Source: Spirogloea muscicola (taxonomy: Eukaryota; Streptophyta; Zygnematophyceae; Spirogloeales; Spirogloeaceae). Taken from it: DNA of 50,028 nt. Positions within the stretch are counted from its first letter, which is position 1, and each line of letters begins with the position of its first letter. Location: assembly GCA_009602725.1 (NCBI GenBank), contig WELB01000153.1, forward strand, positions 90,514 to 140,541. Direction: 5' to 3'. Positions 9,091-18,420 of the stretch are shown piece by piece. The notes under the pieces were generated by a model that worked only from the letters and a program-made list of their open reading frames with translations, searched no databases and was not told the origin of the DNA. The position numbers were made by a program, and so were the translations under genes.

Positions 9091-11900
9091 GATTTGTCAC
9101 ACCAGTCCGGGGGTCGCAGTGGAAGCGAGACCACAGAGCTGCATCGCAGCTGCCGGTGTCGGCTACGTGGACTGGCTTACTGATGACAGACCTGCCCACA
9201 TACTCTAAAGTTGCAGACGCCGGAGACTGGAAGACCGAGGGTCGCTGCCGCGCAGGAGGTCCAGGACCTGCAAAGCCATCCGCGTCGTGCTGGGACCACA
9301 CAGGGGCGGCGCCATCAACGTCGCCGCCAAGCAGCTCAAGGTGCGCTGTCGCTGTAAGTGCCAGCCCATCACCTACTGCCCGGCTGGGCTTGCATGCTGC
9401 TGTTGGCAGCGCCCTTTGGCAATGCTGGTTTGCCGCACTCCCCGCCCCAGCGCAGCTCCGCTGATGAACGCTCTAGTGGCCGGTTATTGTCACTTCCATG
9501 CAGAGCAGGTGCGGATGGAGGATGCAGGCGAGGTGAATCTGCTGTGGTGTCGTGAGGCTGACCAAGTAAGCTGCAGCAAGCAGCGGGTCCTGAGGTTAAT
9601 GCACTGCTCGACGGCATGCTACAGATGTTGGCGAATGTATGAAGGGATCGAGGTTGACAGCCACCGTGTTCGAACCACCGTGTTCGAGCTGGAGCTCGAG
9701 GTGGCTGTGAAATGTCTTGAGGTGCATCCACTGCATGCACTACCAGGACTGACCGCTCTTGGGAAGCAGACCTTCTGAGGTGGCGCGTTTCCTCATACAG
9801 TACAAGAGTCGCCAGCTGAGGAGAAAGTGCCGCCGTCTGGCCTGTCATCGAAATTCTCACACTGGCGGCTGTGTCCTGTCACAGGAGCGCGATGACGAAA
9901 CGTGGAAGGCGCTTGTTACCGAGATCAAGGCTGGTATGGGCCAACGACGAGGTCATACAAGCCACCAGTCGGCTGTTGCTTTCATGCGCATAGTTCGTGG
10001 CCACACCTGTCTGTGGTTTGCATTTGTCGTACAGTACTCATTTTTCGAAAAATTGAAGCATTCCACACCAATCACTTGAGAGTTGAGTTCAGCGTGATTG
10101 TGGCCGACAGCACGTGCTCGACAAACTCTGTCTCATGTCAGCAAAGCCCACAACTCAGAATGCCCATAATTTGTGCAGGAGGAGAGCAAGACCTCCGTGG
10201 TCACCCTTTCTGTGGACTGCGAGGCCAAGCGTTGGCTGGAGTCAAGTATGTCGAGAGCCTGTGCATGTGTGAACAAGTCATCAGACATTCAGATGTACAC
10301 GTTTACTGAGAAATGTCAGGAGCATGCGGAGTAGGTCAATGCACAGTCTGTTGCTCTGCCAGAGGATCTGTAGCTTGTCTCGCCCAATTGATGAGAGTCT
10401 GCCACCATCTTGGCATGTACTCAACTGATAGTAGGCCACAAGGCTGACTATCTATGTGTATCTTCCAATCGGCAGGAGCTTCCTTCGCTGTCACTGTCAA
10501 GGCAATTGGAGTCAAGGAAAAGCTTGTCGAGGACGAGCGGTCGCAAGGAGATCAGCGATAGGAAGCAGACTATATCCAGCCCGATGATTGGATGTGGTCA
10601 CAGCCACACTTTACGTTATGCGGTGCAAGCAGCAGGACCTGAAACTTTGTCGTTACTCTGAAGAATTCACCGTAGCGTACGGTGCCCACATTGCTGCGCA
10701 GCTAGGGGGCTCCGCCAAGCGTGTTGCAAGCGATGAGGGTGGCGACGCCAAAGCCCGGAATCGGCTGCTGGCATCTCCTTCTGAAGCTGATGCCGACAAG
10801 GTGGGCATCCCCTGTGCTAATCAGCACTCACGTCTTGCCATTGATCACCCGCGTTGGCGACAAGAGCGCAAGGCAAGAGCTTGGAGTGGTTGTCGTTCTT
10901 TGAGCTTGATGCTTCTCATGTAAGAAACCGCTGGTCACCATCTCGACATGTACCAGCTGCGTGAAACACAGGAGTCTCTTGTCATGCTAGCAGGTTGCCG
11001 CATCTGTCACAGGGGCCAACTTTGGGGAGAAGTCGCCGGAGGCCCTCAAGTGGAGCATACTGCAGGAGGAGGTCTGCTCTCGGAATCATGGTGTCAAGGG
11101 TCTCATTTCTGAAGGGTATTCATAGGAGTATGGCAACTGCCGGCAGGTGGCGGCTCTGGATTACTGGCCTTCACACAGTCGAACAGCAGATGGCACATGC
11201 ACTTGATCTGTGCAGGTTGCTAGGGTGGAGGCATCCCCTTCCACACGGTCCAGGCCTTTCTTAGGGCACAGGCAGACACCGCGTGGACCTAGCTCAGAGT
11301 GGGTCTTGCTTTCCTGGTCCAACTTACTTCAGAGCGGGCCTTGTATGCCCGGCATTGCCCAGTCAATCTTGCACTACTTTGCACGGCACAACAACTACCA
11401 GCGGTCCAGCCGGCAAACGGCTCGCCCTTGCTGGCACCAACCGACTTCAGCAGCAGCTCACGTAGGTGGCCCTTTACTGAAACCGGGCGTGTCACTGAAG
11501 AGGCCGTGATGCCTGACCCTGACGGTGACTAGCAAACCAAGAGCTTGCACGCCATTGACTGCGTGTGTGAGGAGGAGGTTTTGCACCAGGGAGCCGAGCG
11601 AGCCTCAGCTGGTGGCACACGAGCATGTCATCGGCCGTCCGGAATTTGGGCATCAGTGTGATTGCTTGTGTACGAATTGGTACTTTTAAGCTTAGAAAAA
11701 CGTACAAATCCCAGCTACTCAGACCACTCGCAGTTTTGGGGAAGCTCTTTCTGCAAGGTGGTCTTGTTGCCCATAGGAAATCCTTCGAGGACGTCATGAA
11801 GCCTCGATATACACAATGAGTGTGCTTGCTATTGCATCTTAGAAATCTGGAGTAAGATGTGGCATAGCTCCACCAGCAATTTCCTCTGCCCTTACTGTAC
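9091..11900 (+). other. Decayed coding-like sequence, unassigned
   Basis: No intact gene. Several exon-like islands are bounded by AG/GT: about 9283-9353 (GPHRGGAINVAAKQLKVRC), about 10180-10370 (SVVTLSVDCEAKRWLESS, one internal stop), about 10472-10560 (SFAVTVKAIGVKEKLVEDE) and about 10996-11110 (VTGANFGEKSPEALKWSIL). I do not recognise them; they could be a decayed host gene on the plus strand or the remainder of the gypsy element. No order of domains can be proposed. Confidence 0.25.
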
Positions 11901-11961
11901 TCCAATCCTGGCAATGGCCGCCGCCTGTCCAGAATCAGCCCTGTCAGCATCCTCTCTCTCG

Positions 11962-12070
11962 GCAACCTCGTGGTTTCTGAGCCGGTCGGCTCAGCAGCAG
12001 GTGACGTACTGTCAATGCACTTGCCTTCGTACTCGGCCGCTCAGGCCCTCTCAACACTCCGTTTCCCTCG
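11962..12070 (+). repeat. Family B non-LTR 3' UTR remnant
   Basis: TGGTTTCTGAGCCGGTCGG, the CAGCAGCAGGTGACGTAC block and the TCAATGCACTTGCCTTCGTA block match the sequence after the stop codon of family B RT tails (compare 48955-49030 and 15450-15540). No RT tail remains upstream. Confidence 0.6.
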
Positions 12071-12129
12071 TCCATGCGCCGTGTGCTGGTATGTTCATAG
12101 CCAAGCTCGGCCAGTAGCCGGGAACGCAT

Positions 12130-12151
12130 CCGCGCGGATCGCTCCGCGCGG
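12130..12151. promoter_or_regulatory. Perfect 9-bp inverted repeat upstream of tRNA-Leu
   Basis: CCGCGCGGA at 12130-12138 and TCCGCGCGG at 12143-12151 with a TCGC loop, ending 7 bases before the mature tRNA 5' end. It could fold in the 5' leader; its role is unknown. Confidence 0.5.
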
Positions 12152-12158
12152 CGGCCCC

Positions 12159-12239
12159 GATCATTTGGCCGAGTTGGTCTAAGGCGCCAGTTTCAGGTAC
12201 TGGTCCGAAAGGGCGTGGGTTCGAATCCCACAGTGGTCA
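12159..12239 (+). tRNA. tRNA-Leu (CAG)
   Basis: Class II cloverleaf without intron. Acceptor arms GATCATT (12159-12165) and AGTGGTC (12232-12238) pair with two G-T pairs; A at 12239 is the discriminator, as usual for tRNA-Leu. The anticodon stem CCAGT/ACTGG encloses TTCAGGT, with anticodon CAG at 12194-12196. The variable arm is 12204-12214 and the T arm is GTGGG-TTCGAAT-CCCAC (12215-12231). Internal A-box (TGGCCGAGTTGGT) and B-box (GGTTCGAATCC) sequences are intact. CCA is not encoded, as in eukaryotes. Confidence 0.93.
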
Positions 12240-12249
12240 TCAATCTGAA

Positions 12250-12480
12250 CCGTCCGATCGACTTCCAGCGCTTTTTGTCGTTCGATTGAGATCGATTGAA
12301 TGTGAGTCCTCCGATCACGAGCATCGGACGGCAATCGAAGCAGAAAAGGCTTGTGAAAAAGTTCAAGTCTGAGTGAGCCCTCCGATCACGAGCATCGAGC
12401 GGCTAGTTAGGACTTAGGTCCGATCGGGCGGTCCAGTCCGTCCCGTTAGCGCTCAAATGGGTACTAGGGCTTAGGAATTC
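12250..12480. repeat. tRNA 3' flank with two copies of a 16-17 bp near-palindrome
   Basis: CCGATCACGAGCATCGG occurs at 12311-12327, and its first 16 bases recur at 12382-12397, each preceded by GAGT/GAGC and CCT. No run of T typical of a Pol III terminator is obvious immediately after the tRNA; TTTTTG occurs at about 12273. No gene was seen. Confidence 0.4.
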
Positions 12481-12499
12481 GGGTTTAAGGGGGCCCCCG

Positions 12500-12600
12500 C
12501 TCGCGGTGATCACCCACTCCAGCCACGTGGCAGCTTCTGGCGGCTTCGAGTGCCCCGAGGGAGCAGGATAGGAAAGGCGCGCGCGCGCACTTGGAAATTG
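12500..12600 (+). repeat. Copy of CGGCGGCCTCGAG-type dispersed repeat
   Basis: Matches segments near 16860-16990, 20560-20625 and 21345-21435: a GGTGGTC.CC lead, GTGGCAG...GGCGGC.TCGAG, then GAGGGAG.AGGA and GAAATTG. Elsewhere this block leads into an RT-like tail (LHFLTRG). Confidence 0.45.
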
Positions 12601-12698
12601 TCAGACGAAAGTACGCTTTCAGGAGACGGGCGGTGGGTTTGAGAGGCCAGCCCATAATGGACTACAAACCCAAAAGTGGAGATCAGACTTCTGTCACG

Positions 12699-12780
12699 CA
12701 GCAATTCACGCAGCAATTCACGCAGCAATTCACGCAGCAATTCACGCAGCAATTCACGCAGCAATTCACGCAGCAATTCA
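12699..12780 (+). repeat. 12-bp minisatellite, ~7 copies
   Basis: The unit CAGCAATTCACG is repeated without variation six times plus a partial seventh copy. It lies in an open frame (12591-12881) where it would read QQFT repeats, but the flanking reading has no other protein-like character, so coding is doubtful. Confidence 0.85.
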
Positions 12781-12864
12781 ATCCATTGAGCGCCCGCTCG
12801 CAGAAATCACGGAGAAAATGTTTCGTGATTTTGGCGCCTTCCATTCTGTTCAGGCCTTATATGT

Positions 12865-12990
12865 GGGCTGCCCTCCCATAGCCCTAGTAACACCTTTTGG
12901 GGCCGGCTGATCACAGCCCTCGCACCCTTGGCCACACATGGCCTCCCCATCTCTTAATATACACGCATTTTCTTGGGATTGCCACTTTTA
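12865..12990 (+). repeat. Degenerate hairpin module plus a block repeated inverted at 43225-43275
   Basis: A GGGGCCGGCTGATCACAGCCC core resembles the hairpin family. The next ~50 bases (CTTGGCCACACATGGCCTCC, then CATCTCTTAATATACACGC) recur as the reverse complement at 43225-43275, where they abut a family B 3' UTR. Confidence 0.5.
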
Positions 12991-13040
12991 ACTTCTCACA
13001 GCCACGGCCCGGGTGGTGCAGGCCGCCACCTATCACGACG

Positions 13041-13042
<2 letters not shown>

Positions 13043-13082
<40 letters not shown>
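13043..13082 (+). repeat. (GGC)13 microsatellite
   Basis: About 40 bases of uninterrupted GGC directly before the YLTDGLED plus copy. In one frame it would be a poly-Gly or poly-Ala lead. Confidence 0.9.
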
Positions 13083-13084
<2 letters not shown>

Positions 13085-13095
13085 CTGGGGCCATG

Positions 13096-13335
13096 CTGGA
13101 CACAGGGTGCTGGGCGCGGACGCGTTCGAATGGGCCATGAGCGCTCTGCTGGAGTACCTCACGGACGGCCTGGGGGACCACCACGGGGCGTTTGAGGCGT
13201 GGCTGGCGGCCTGGCCCGGCGCCCTCGGCCTGGCCGACTTCGTGACCTTCGTCCCGTGGCTGCGCAACGTGCAGAGCTACTCCCACATCGTGCAAGCCCT
13301 CACTGCAGGGTTGCCCGGTGCGAGTATCTCTGCAC
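13096..13335 (+). pseudogene. YLTDGLED-family fragment, plus copy of inverted pair 1
   Basis: Open reading contains VLGADAFEWAMSALLEYLTD, then HHGAFEAWLAAWPGALGLAD and FVPWLRNVQSYSH. The product is unknown; it is acidic and helical, with no signal or membrane segment. Sequences with the same pattern occur at 13300-13530 (-), 31776-32074 (+) and 32780-33100 (-), so this is a real family in the genome. No start codon or complete gene is evident. Confidence 0.5.
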
Positions 13336-13626
13336 GTCGCAGAGCGACCTGACGAAGGCCGCGAATTCCACCAGGCCGAGTGCGCCTGGCCAGGCGACCA
13401 GCCACTCGTCAAATGCCTCGTCGTCGTCCTCCAGGCCCCCCGTCAGGAACTCTATCAGGGAGCTCATCGCCCACTCGAAGGCCTCCGCGCCCAGCACCCC
13501 GTGCTCGCCCCTCACGTTCAGCATGCCCCTAGGGCGCCCCCGCCGCGCTGCTTGCCGCCGCCGCCGTCGCAAAGGGGTGGCGGCCTCGACCACCAGGCAG
13601 TGGCTGTGAGAGGGTAGCCAAACCAC
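13300..13626 (-). pseudogene. YLTDGLED-family fragment, minus copy of inverted pair 1
   Basis: Minus reading includes EHGVLGAEAFEWAMSSLIEF, then LEDDDEAFDEWLVAWPGALG and FVRSLCDVQRYSH. It is collinear with, and roughly 75-80% identical by eye to, the plus copy that starts just to its left; the two meet tail to tail near 13310. Upstream on the minus strand comes repeat R1, so this may be the last exon of an R1 gene. Confidence 0.5.
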
Positions 13627-14859
13627 TCGACAAGTGCTTTAAGCGCCAACAACAAAATATGCTTTCCGTGACTTCTGAGAGTGGGCGCTCAATGTAATTC
13701 TAGTCACCAAGTGCTAGGAGTTCCCTGCTAAGCTACCAGAATACAGGTACGAACTAGGTTCACACCCACGTGATGCACTAGCCATCTCTTGGATGCGTCT
13801 TCTTCTAGTGATCTTTATCTCGTCTATTGTCGAGGCTACTAAAATGAGTAGCGCACCTTAATATTTGCGGGGTGGTCGACCAAGTAGATGTCCATGTACT
13901 GTGTCCGGCAGGCGGGCAAATGCAATTCGTGGTAAACTCCTTAAATAGGAGCACGCTTTGAGAGATGCAGACTCCGCAGGTTAGCCACGTGCCTGCACAC
14001 CTCCTCCAGCTCTTGGATGACATCCATTTGTAGTAGATGGAGTCAGTTGTGAGCGCCATTGATAAGTGGGAGAAGTTTTTGAAATGATGATATTTCTTGC
14101 ATCGCTTTGACTTGGCCTCTGTTGTGTCCGACATCTTGAACATGTCATTACATTTCTGCACGTCATTGAGCCAGGCCTCCTGACAAGGGGCTTTGAGCTA
14201 GTCGACAGGTGTGCTTCAAAATCATTCAGCTCTCCTCCATCGAGTCCCTTCCTTCACACGACTCAGCAGCTACTTTGGCTGTTGCAGGTGCATAGAGCTA
14301 GCACGAATCCCCCAGAATGGCAGATACCTCTGGCCTTATTGCAGACAAAAGCTGGAGGTAGCTATGACCGTGTCCACTGTGGAGCACCTGAAGCACCCGG
14401 TGTGCACTCCTAGTCTAATCTCAGGATTAGGCTTTGCGAATGCTGACCTGACTATATCGCTATACTTGTCTTGTTACCAGCTGCTTGGCAAAGTGATTCT
14501 ATAAGGCGACGGTTGGCGGTGGAGATTTGAGCCTGCTGCCTCGGCCCGCATGAAGTGGTGCCAGTACTGCGGAATTTTCTGCAGTCTACTATAGGCTTTA
14601 CATCTACTGTCGCCTCTTGTATCAGTGCGGTGACCTCACCGTGATTAGAATGACGATGCATATCAAAGCAAGAAGTAGAGAAAGCCATCGCTCGTAAAGA
14701 GTCTGATGAGTCTTTTCACAAGATTCTGATTTTGTTCCTTAATCTCATACTCCCTATGCCCTTGACGTCGATTGGCAACCGGCTGTAAGACTTAGACTCC
14801 ACGAACACAATGATAAGCAACACCTGTGTACTTTTCCTGACTTTATCACAGTGATCTTA

Positions 14860-15075
14860 GCGTCTTCCGGCCCTTAGACCTTGTCCAATCTTTTCGGGCT
14901 GGCTTTCCATTCTCCTCGCCCCCTTTGGGAAGGCCTTACGTATGCTACAAGCCGAGATGGGCAAGCGGGAAGCAATGTTTGTTCCTTTTGCGACGTCATT
15001 TGTCAGCCTGTTTGCAGCGAGCTCAGGCTCATGCTTTGCACCAAAAAGCTGGTCGAGCTCTAGCTGGTGGTACAC
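14860..15075 (+). mobile_element. Hairpin fused to family B RT tail, truncated copy
   Basis: The hairpin module at 14860-14935 (TTTTCGGGCTGGCTTTCCA, then CTCGCCCCC) runs directly into CTACAAGCCGAGATGGGCAAGC and a reading RRHLSACLQRAQAHALHQK. The latter is the conserved C-terminal part of the family B RT seen at 48700-48950. The copy stops before the stop codon and the next composite starts about 90 bases on. Confidence 0.65.
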
Positions 15076-15164
15076 GGACTAAACGGACTAAACCTTTGGC
15101 TCCACCAATACACGGACACAATGTAGGCAACACCTGTTAACTCTTCCCTGGGTTTAGTGCGATG

Positions 15165-15540
15165 GTCTTAGCGTCTTCCAGCCCTTTGCACCTTGTCCGA
15201 TTGATTCGGGCTGGCTTGCCACACTTCTCGCCTCCTTTGGAAGGGCGTACTTATGCTTCAAGTCGAGATGGGCATGCGGGAACCTATGATTATTGTCTTT
15301 GCAACGTCATCTGTCACTCTGTTTGCAGCGAGCTCAGGCTCATGCTTTGCACCAGAAAGCTGGTCGAGATCTAGCTGGTGGTAAAAGGCCTTGTCATCTG
15401 CCGTCCCGTATGTGGCCATCAGTTTGTGACCTCTACGTGCTGACGCGTGGTTACTGAGCGGGTCAGCTCAGCAGCAGGTGATGTACATCTGTTGATAGGT
15501 TTGCCTTTGTACTTAAGACCACTCAGGCCCTCTATCAGGC
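15165..15540 (+). mobile_element. Hairpin fused to family B RT tail with 3' UTR
   Basis: Module 15165-15245, then RT tail 15246-15455 ending SVCDLYVLTRGY and TGA, then the family B 3' UTR (GCGGGTCAGCTCAGCAGCAG, TTGCCTTTGTACTT). It has the same hairpin-to-tail junction as at 19605 and 34590. The 5' lead-in (CACAATG...CAACACCTGT...GGTCTTAGCGTCTTCC) is also shared. Confidence 0.7.
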
Positions 15541-15740
15541 AAGGGGGTGGACATTGCGAAAGCCTCTTGTGCCGACGCCGCCGCCGCCGCCGGTGCCGCC
15601 GCTGCGTGGTGGGTGTCGTGCTCGCGTCCCCGACAGTGCCGAGACGGCGCGGGCGGGGCCACCTGGCGGACCAGTCGGGAGCCTACTCCGAGAAGCTGCG
15701 CATTCGCTCGCGTGAGACCGGCTCGCACTCGGTTCGCCAC
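15540..15740 (+). repeat. GCC-rich segment of R repeats
   Basis: A GCCGCC run at about 15570-15605, then GTGGTGGGTGTCGTGCTCGC and GGGGCCACCTGGCGGACCAG. It is present in all three R copies (19925-20035, 34900-35010), so it is part of the repeat rather than a random microsatellite. Confidence 0.55.
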
Positions 15741-15905
15741 GAAGATTGTGAAACTTGTGTGAGTCAGTGCAAGTATCGAAAATCGTCTCGAGCTGCTCAG
15801 AGGCTGTTGCATATTGCTGCTTCAGCGATGTTTGTGTGCTATATTTCTCGACTTCGTCCCGGACACTGATCGTGTGCGTATGGCTCGTTTCATAACCCCT
15901 TCACT

Positions 15906-16600
15906 GTAGCGTTCGGACCTAAACAGGAATGCGTCCTTATTGGATTGAGTGCTTGGGAATTTAGGGACAACCACCCGCCACGAGGAAGCACTCCGACACA
16001 CGGAAGACTTGCCCTGTGGTGCTGCCACTAAACAGCGGCTTCACCCACGGGCACACGCTGTAGCCTTACCTCCCGCAGGACGCCGCCAAGGTCCGCAAGA
16101 GCAGCCGGCAAGGAGCCGCGCGGGGCAGCGGTCTACAGCAGCAGGCAGCCGCAGGGCTGCGCGCCTCTCCGAGCGTCACTGAGTCCCCAGCCCCCAAGGT
16201 CGGGTCTCTCTCTGCTCGTGCAATAGTCAGTGCTTCTCCGTGCCACCCCCCCTCCAGGGTGTATGGGGGTCGCCCCAAGGCTCGCCCACGAGGAGCGTGC
16301 CTGACGAGGGAACCATGAGCTGTCTCCAGCAGGCGCCATGGCGCCGAGCATGGCCGCGGCGGGCATGGCGCCGAGCATGGCCGCGGGCGGCCATGCCGCT
16401 GGGGGCGTCCGGGCCCACGCATGCCGCCGAGCGTGTCTGGGCCGAGCATGACGGGAGCATGCGAGGCCACCCGGACGAACGTGGACGGAACGACGACGGC
16501 ACGAGTGCTAGGGCGGTTCGTGCACGTCCGGCACAAACGGCCAAATGAACACCAGGTAAGCGTTAACAACACTGTTAGGCGCTCACAAACCTGGGAACGT
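15906..16600. other. No supported gene; short internal repeats
   Basis: Between R1 and the next block. ATGGCGCCGAGCATGGCCGC occurs twice in tandem at about 16337-16384. The rest is GC-rich and open in several frames without protein-like features. Confidence 0.4.
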
Positions 16601-16609
16601 TACATTAAC

Positions 16610-17105
16610 TGTGGAAGTCGACAAATCCAACGATGTCATCTGTCACTACTTTGCCGATATCCCTGCGCCAGCTTATTTTCGGGCTTGGTTTTTGTTGTTC
16701 TGCCTGCCACGTAGAACCCGACACGTCACGTCGTAAAGCGATCGACGTCCTGTGGCATGACACTTGGCAAACTTCTGACGCGTGGTCCCACCGGCAATGC
16801 TGAGGGGCCGCGTGGCCGCCTGCAGCCGGTGGGGAGGCCCGCTGGCCACGCGGCTCACGCGGCCGGGGAGGACCCACGCGCGGTGGTCCCGCAGGTTCGG
16901 CACATGGCAGTCCCTGGCGGCCTCGAGAGTGCCTCGAGGGAGAAGAAAGGCGCTCGCAGTTCACTCTCAATCTGACAAAGAATCTGGTAGAAAGAAGAAA
17001 AGCTCCCAATCTCTCCATTTGCGGGTTCTGGAAGCGTCTCTCTTCCTTGGAGGGCGTCCTGTGAGGATTTTACTTTTATCCTGCATTTCCTGACTGGAGG
17101 TGGTT
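16610..17105 (+). repeat. D block, copy 1
   Basis: Starts GTCGACAAATCCAA and runs through CTGTTCTGCCTGCCACGTAG-like sequence, TGGCATGACACTTGGCAA and the GGCGGCCTCGAGAGTGCC block. It is collinear with 20257-20625, and its beginning with 35262-35350. It always follows an R repeat, so R and D were probably one unit. The right end (TTCCTGACTGGAGGTGGTTGAGC) looks like a decayed RT C-terminus. Confidence 0.55.
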
Positions 17106-17510
17106 GAGCGGCAAATTACCGGCAAACGCACCGCTTCCTCCCACGACCCAGCCGACCAGCGCCCGCGTCCCGTGTCCCTGTGATTGCACCCCGTCTTCTT
17201 GTTATCATCGATTACGTTTGTCTCATTTCTGAATTGCCGCAGCGGCGACCAATTTTCATTCAATTTTCATTAGCGCCCCCGGCCCCCGCCCCTCCGCCTG
17301 CAGTTGTGCATGCACCCGCCCTTCCCTCCCCCTCACTTTATCAGCATCCACTTCCCAGCGCGCCGCACCATCCGAGGACGACCTCGTCGGCGCCCCGCTC
17401 ATTGCACCCTGCGACTCAAGTATGCTCTGACACTTTCCTGCCCCCTTCGGACTTCATCCAATCTCTTTTCTTCTGGCCGATTCCAGCCATTGCCCTCTGT
17501 TGAATGAGTC
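17106..17510 (+). repeat. Shared 5' leader with embedded hairpin module
   Basis: CACCGCTTCCTCC, GCAGCGGCGACCAATTT and CTGCAGTTGTGCATGCACCC recur at 21555-21730 and 47130-47300. In all three cases a protein-family copy follows, so this may be a promoter/leader. A hairpin module sits at 17440-17505 and its equivalent at 21920-21985. Confidence 0.5.
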
Positions 17511-17915
17511 TTACTTTCTTTCCTTTGCACCTGGTGGCGGCAGGCGGACTGCGACTGCCACCCTCACCGTCGTGCGACCGCGGGCCGCCAGGCTCCTTGC
17601 GGCTCTTGAGCGGCCGGCCGTTTACCCGCTCCACTTATTGTCCTGGCTGCACTGGCTGCGCAGGCCAAGGAGGAGGACGGGATGGGGTACATACACGTAC
17701 TGCTGCACTGCATGTATGGAGCCTTGGCGTACTTGGAAGGCGTGGAGGGCGCCCGCCCGGCAGCTCCGTGGCACTGGGAGCGGCGATGCGGCAGGTCACC
17801 AAGCCAGCGGTCAAGGAGCTCAACGGGCTCTATCGGTGCGACCGACCATTCCGCAAGCAGGCGGCCCTGCTCCCGTCGATCACGCGCATGGTCGCGGCCT
17901 GTGACCCGCGCTCCG
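17510..17915 (+). pseudogene. KELNGLY-family fragment, plus arm of palindrome 2
   Basis: Three frames give RTATATLTVVRPRAARLLAA, HCMYGALAYLEGVEGARP and KELNGLYRCDRPFRKQAALL, then SITRMVAACDPRS. Frameshifts make it non-functional. The family also occurs at 17920-18420 (-), 22010-22650 (+) and 23400-24036 (-). The function is unknown; the fragment is basic and helical, with no catalytic motif recognised. Confidence 0.5.
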
Positions 17916-17919
17916 TGCT

Positions 17920-18420
17920 CGGGTCACAGGCCGCAACCATGCGCGTGATCGACGGGAGCAGCGCCGCCTGCTTGCGGAATGGTCGGTCGCACCGACAGAG
18001 GCCTTTGAGCTCCTTGACCTTGGCTTCACGGCTTGCCGCAGCGCCGCCATGCCCCCCACCACCACGGGATTGTCGGGGCGGGCGTCTTCCAGGCATTCCA
18101 AGTACGCCAGGGCTCCGTACATGTGGTTCTGACGGTGCCGAACAGCACGGCGGCCGCGTCGTGGCCCCTCTGCCGCACCATGGTGGTCGCCGCCTAGGCG
18201 CCGAGGGTGAGAATATCCACGAGGGCCTTGAATCGCCGCAGCTCCCGGCACTCCCGCAGGCGCGCCTCGCTGGCCAGGAGCCCGGCGGCCTGGCTGCGCG
18301 CATCCTCCGCCTTTGCGCCAGAAATGAACAAGGGCTGGAAGGGATGGTAGGCGCCAACACACAATTCCTCTCCGTAACTTCTGCGAGTGGGCGCTCAATG
18401 AACTCTAGCACCAGTTGATT
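17920..18420 (-). pseudogene. KELNGLY-family copy, minus arm of palindrome 2
   Basis: Minus reading begins LEFIERPLAEVTERNCVLAP (18411 leftward). It has an N-terminal block ending FKALVDILTLGA in another frame, then NHMYGALAYLECLEDARP and KELKGLCRCDRPFRKQAALL, so it is longer than the plus arm and includes the putative N-terminus. Repeat R2 lies immediately upstream on the same strand. Arms 17713-17908 and 17920-18123 are inverted copies. Confidence 0.5.

Larger units (their letters stand above)
13640..15905 (-). repeat. Repeat R1 (~2 kb), with LRR-like minus-strand reading
   Basis: Collinear with R2 (18350-20255) and R3 (33110-35260) over most of its length, including AGTAGATGTCCA, the GTTAGCCACGTGCCTGCACA block, CCTTGACGTC.ATTGG and TCTCGACTTCGT near the right end. 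On the minus strand the best protein-like stretch is DVIQELEEVCRHVANLRSL (near 13960-14030), which resembles a leucine-rich-repeat segment. On the plus strand the 14200-14400 region has an alternative open stretch (EHLKHPVC). Neither is a full gene. A hairpin/RT-tail composite is embedded at 14860-15480. Confidence 0.55.

Noticed and set aside
9660-9710. tRNA-like GTTCGAACC word
   Set aside because: It belongs to short local palindromes (GTGTTCGA repeats); no acceptor or anticodon stem can be drawn.
12699-12780. CRISPR-like array
   Set aside because: Units are contiguous 12-mers without spacers, and the context is eukaryotic.
12591-12881. QQFT-repeat protein
   Set aside because: The repeat is an exact DNA minisatellite open in both strands; the flanks do not look coding.
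13640-15905. A complete leucine-rich-repeat gene on the minus strand of R1
   Set aside because: Only one ~20-residue LRR-like stretch is clear, and stops interrupt every frame; kept as a repeat with a note.
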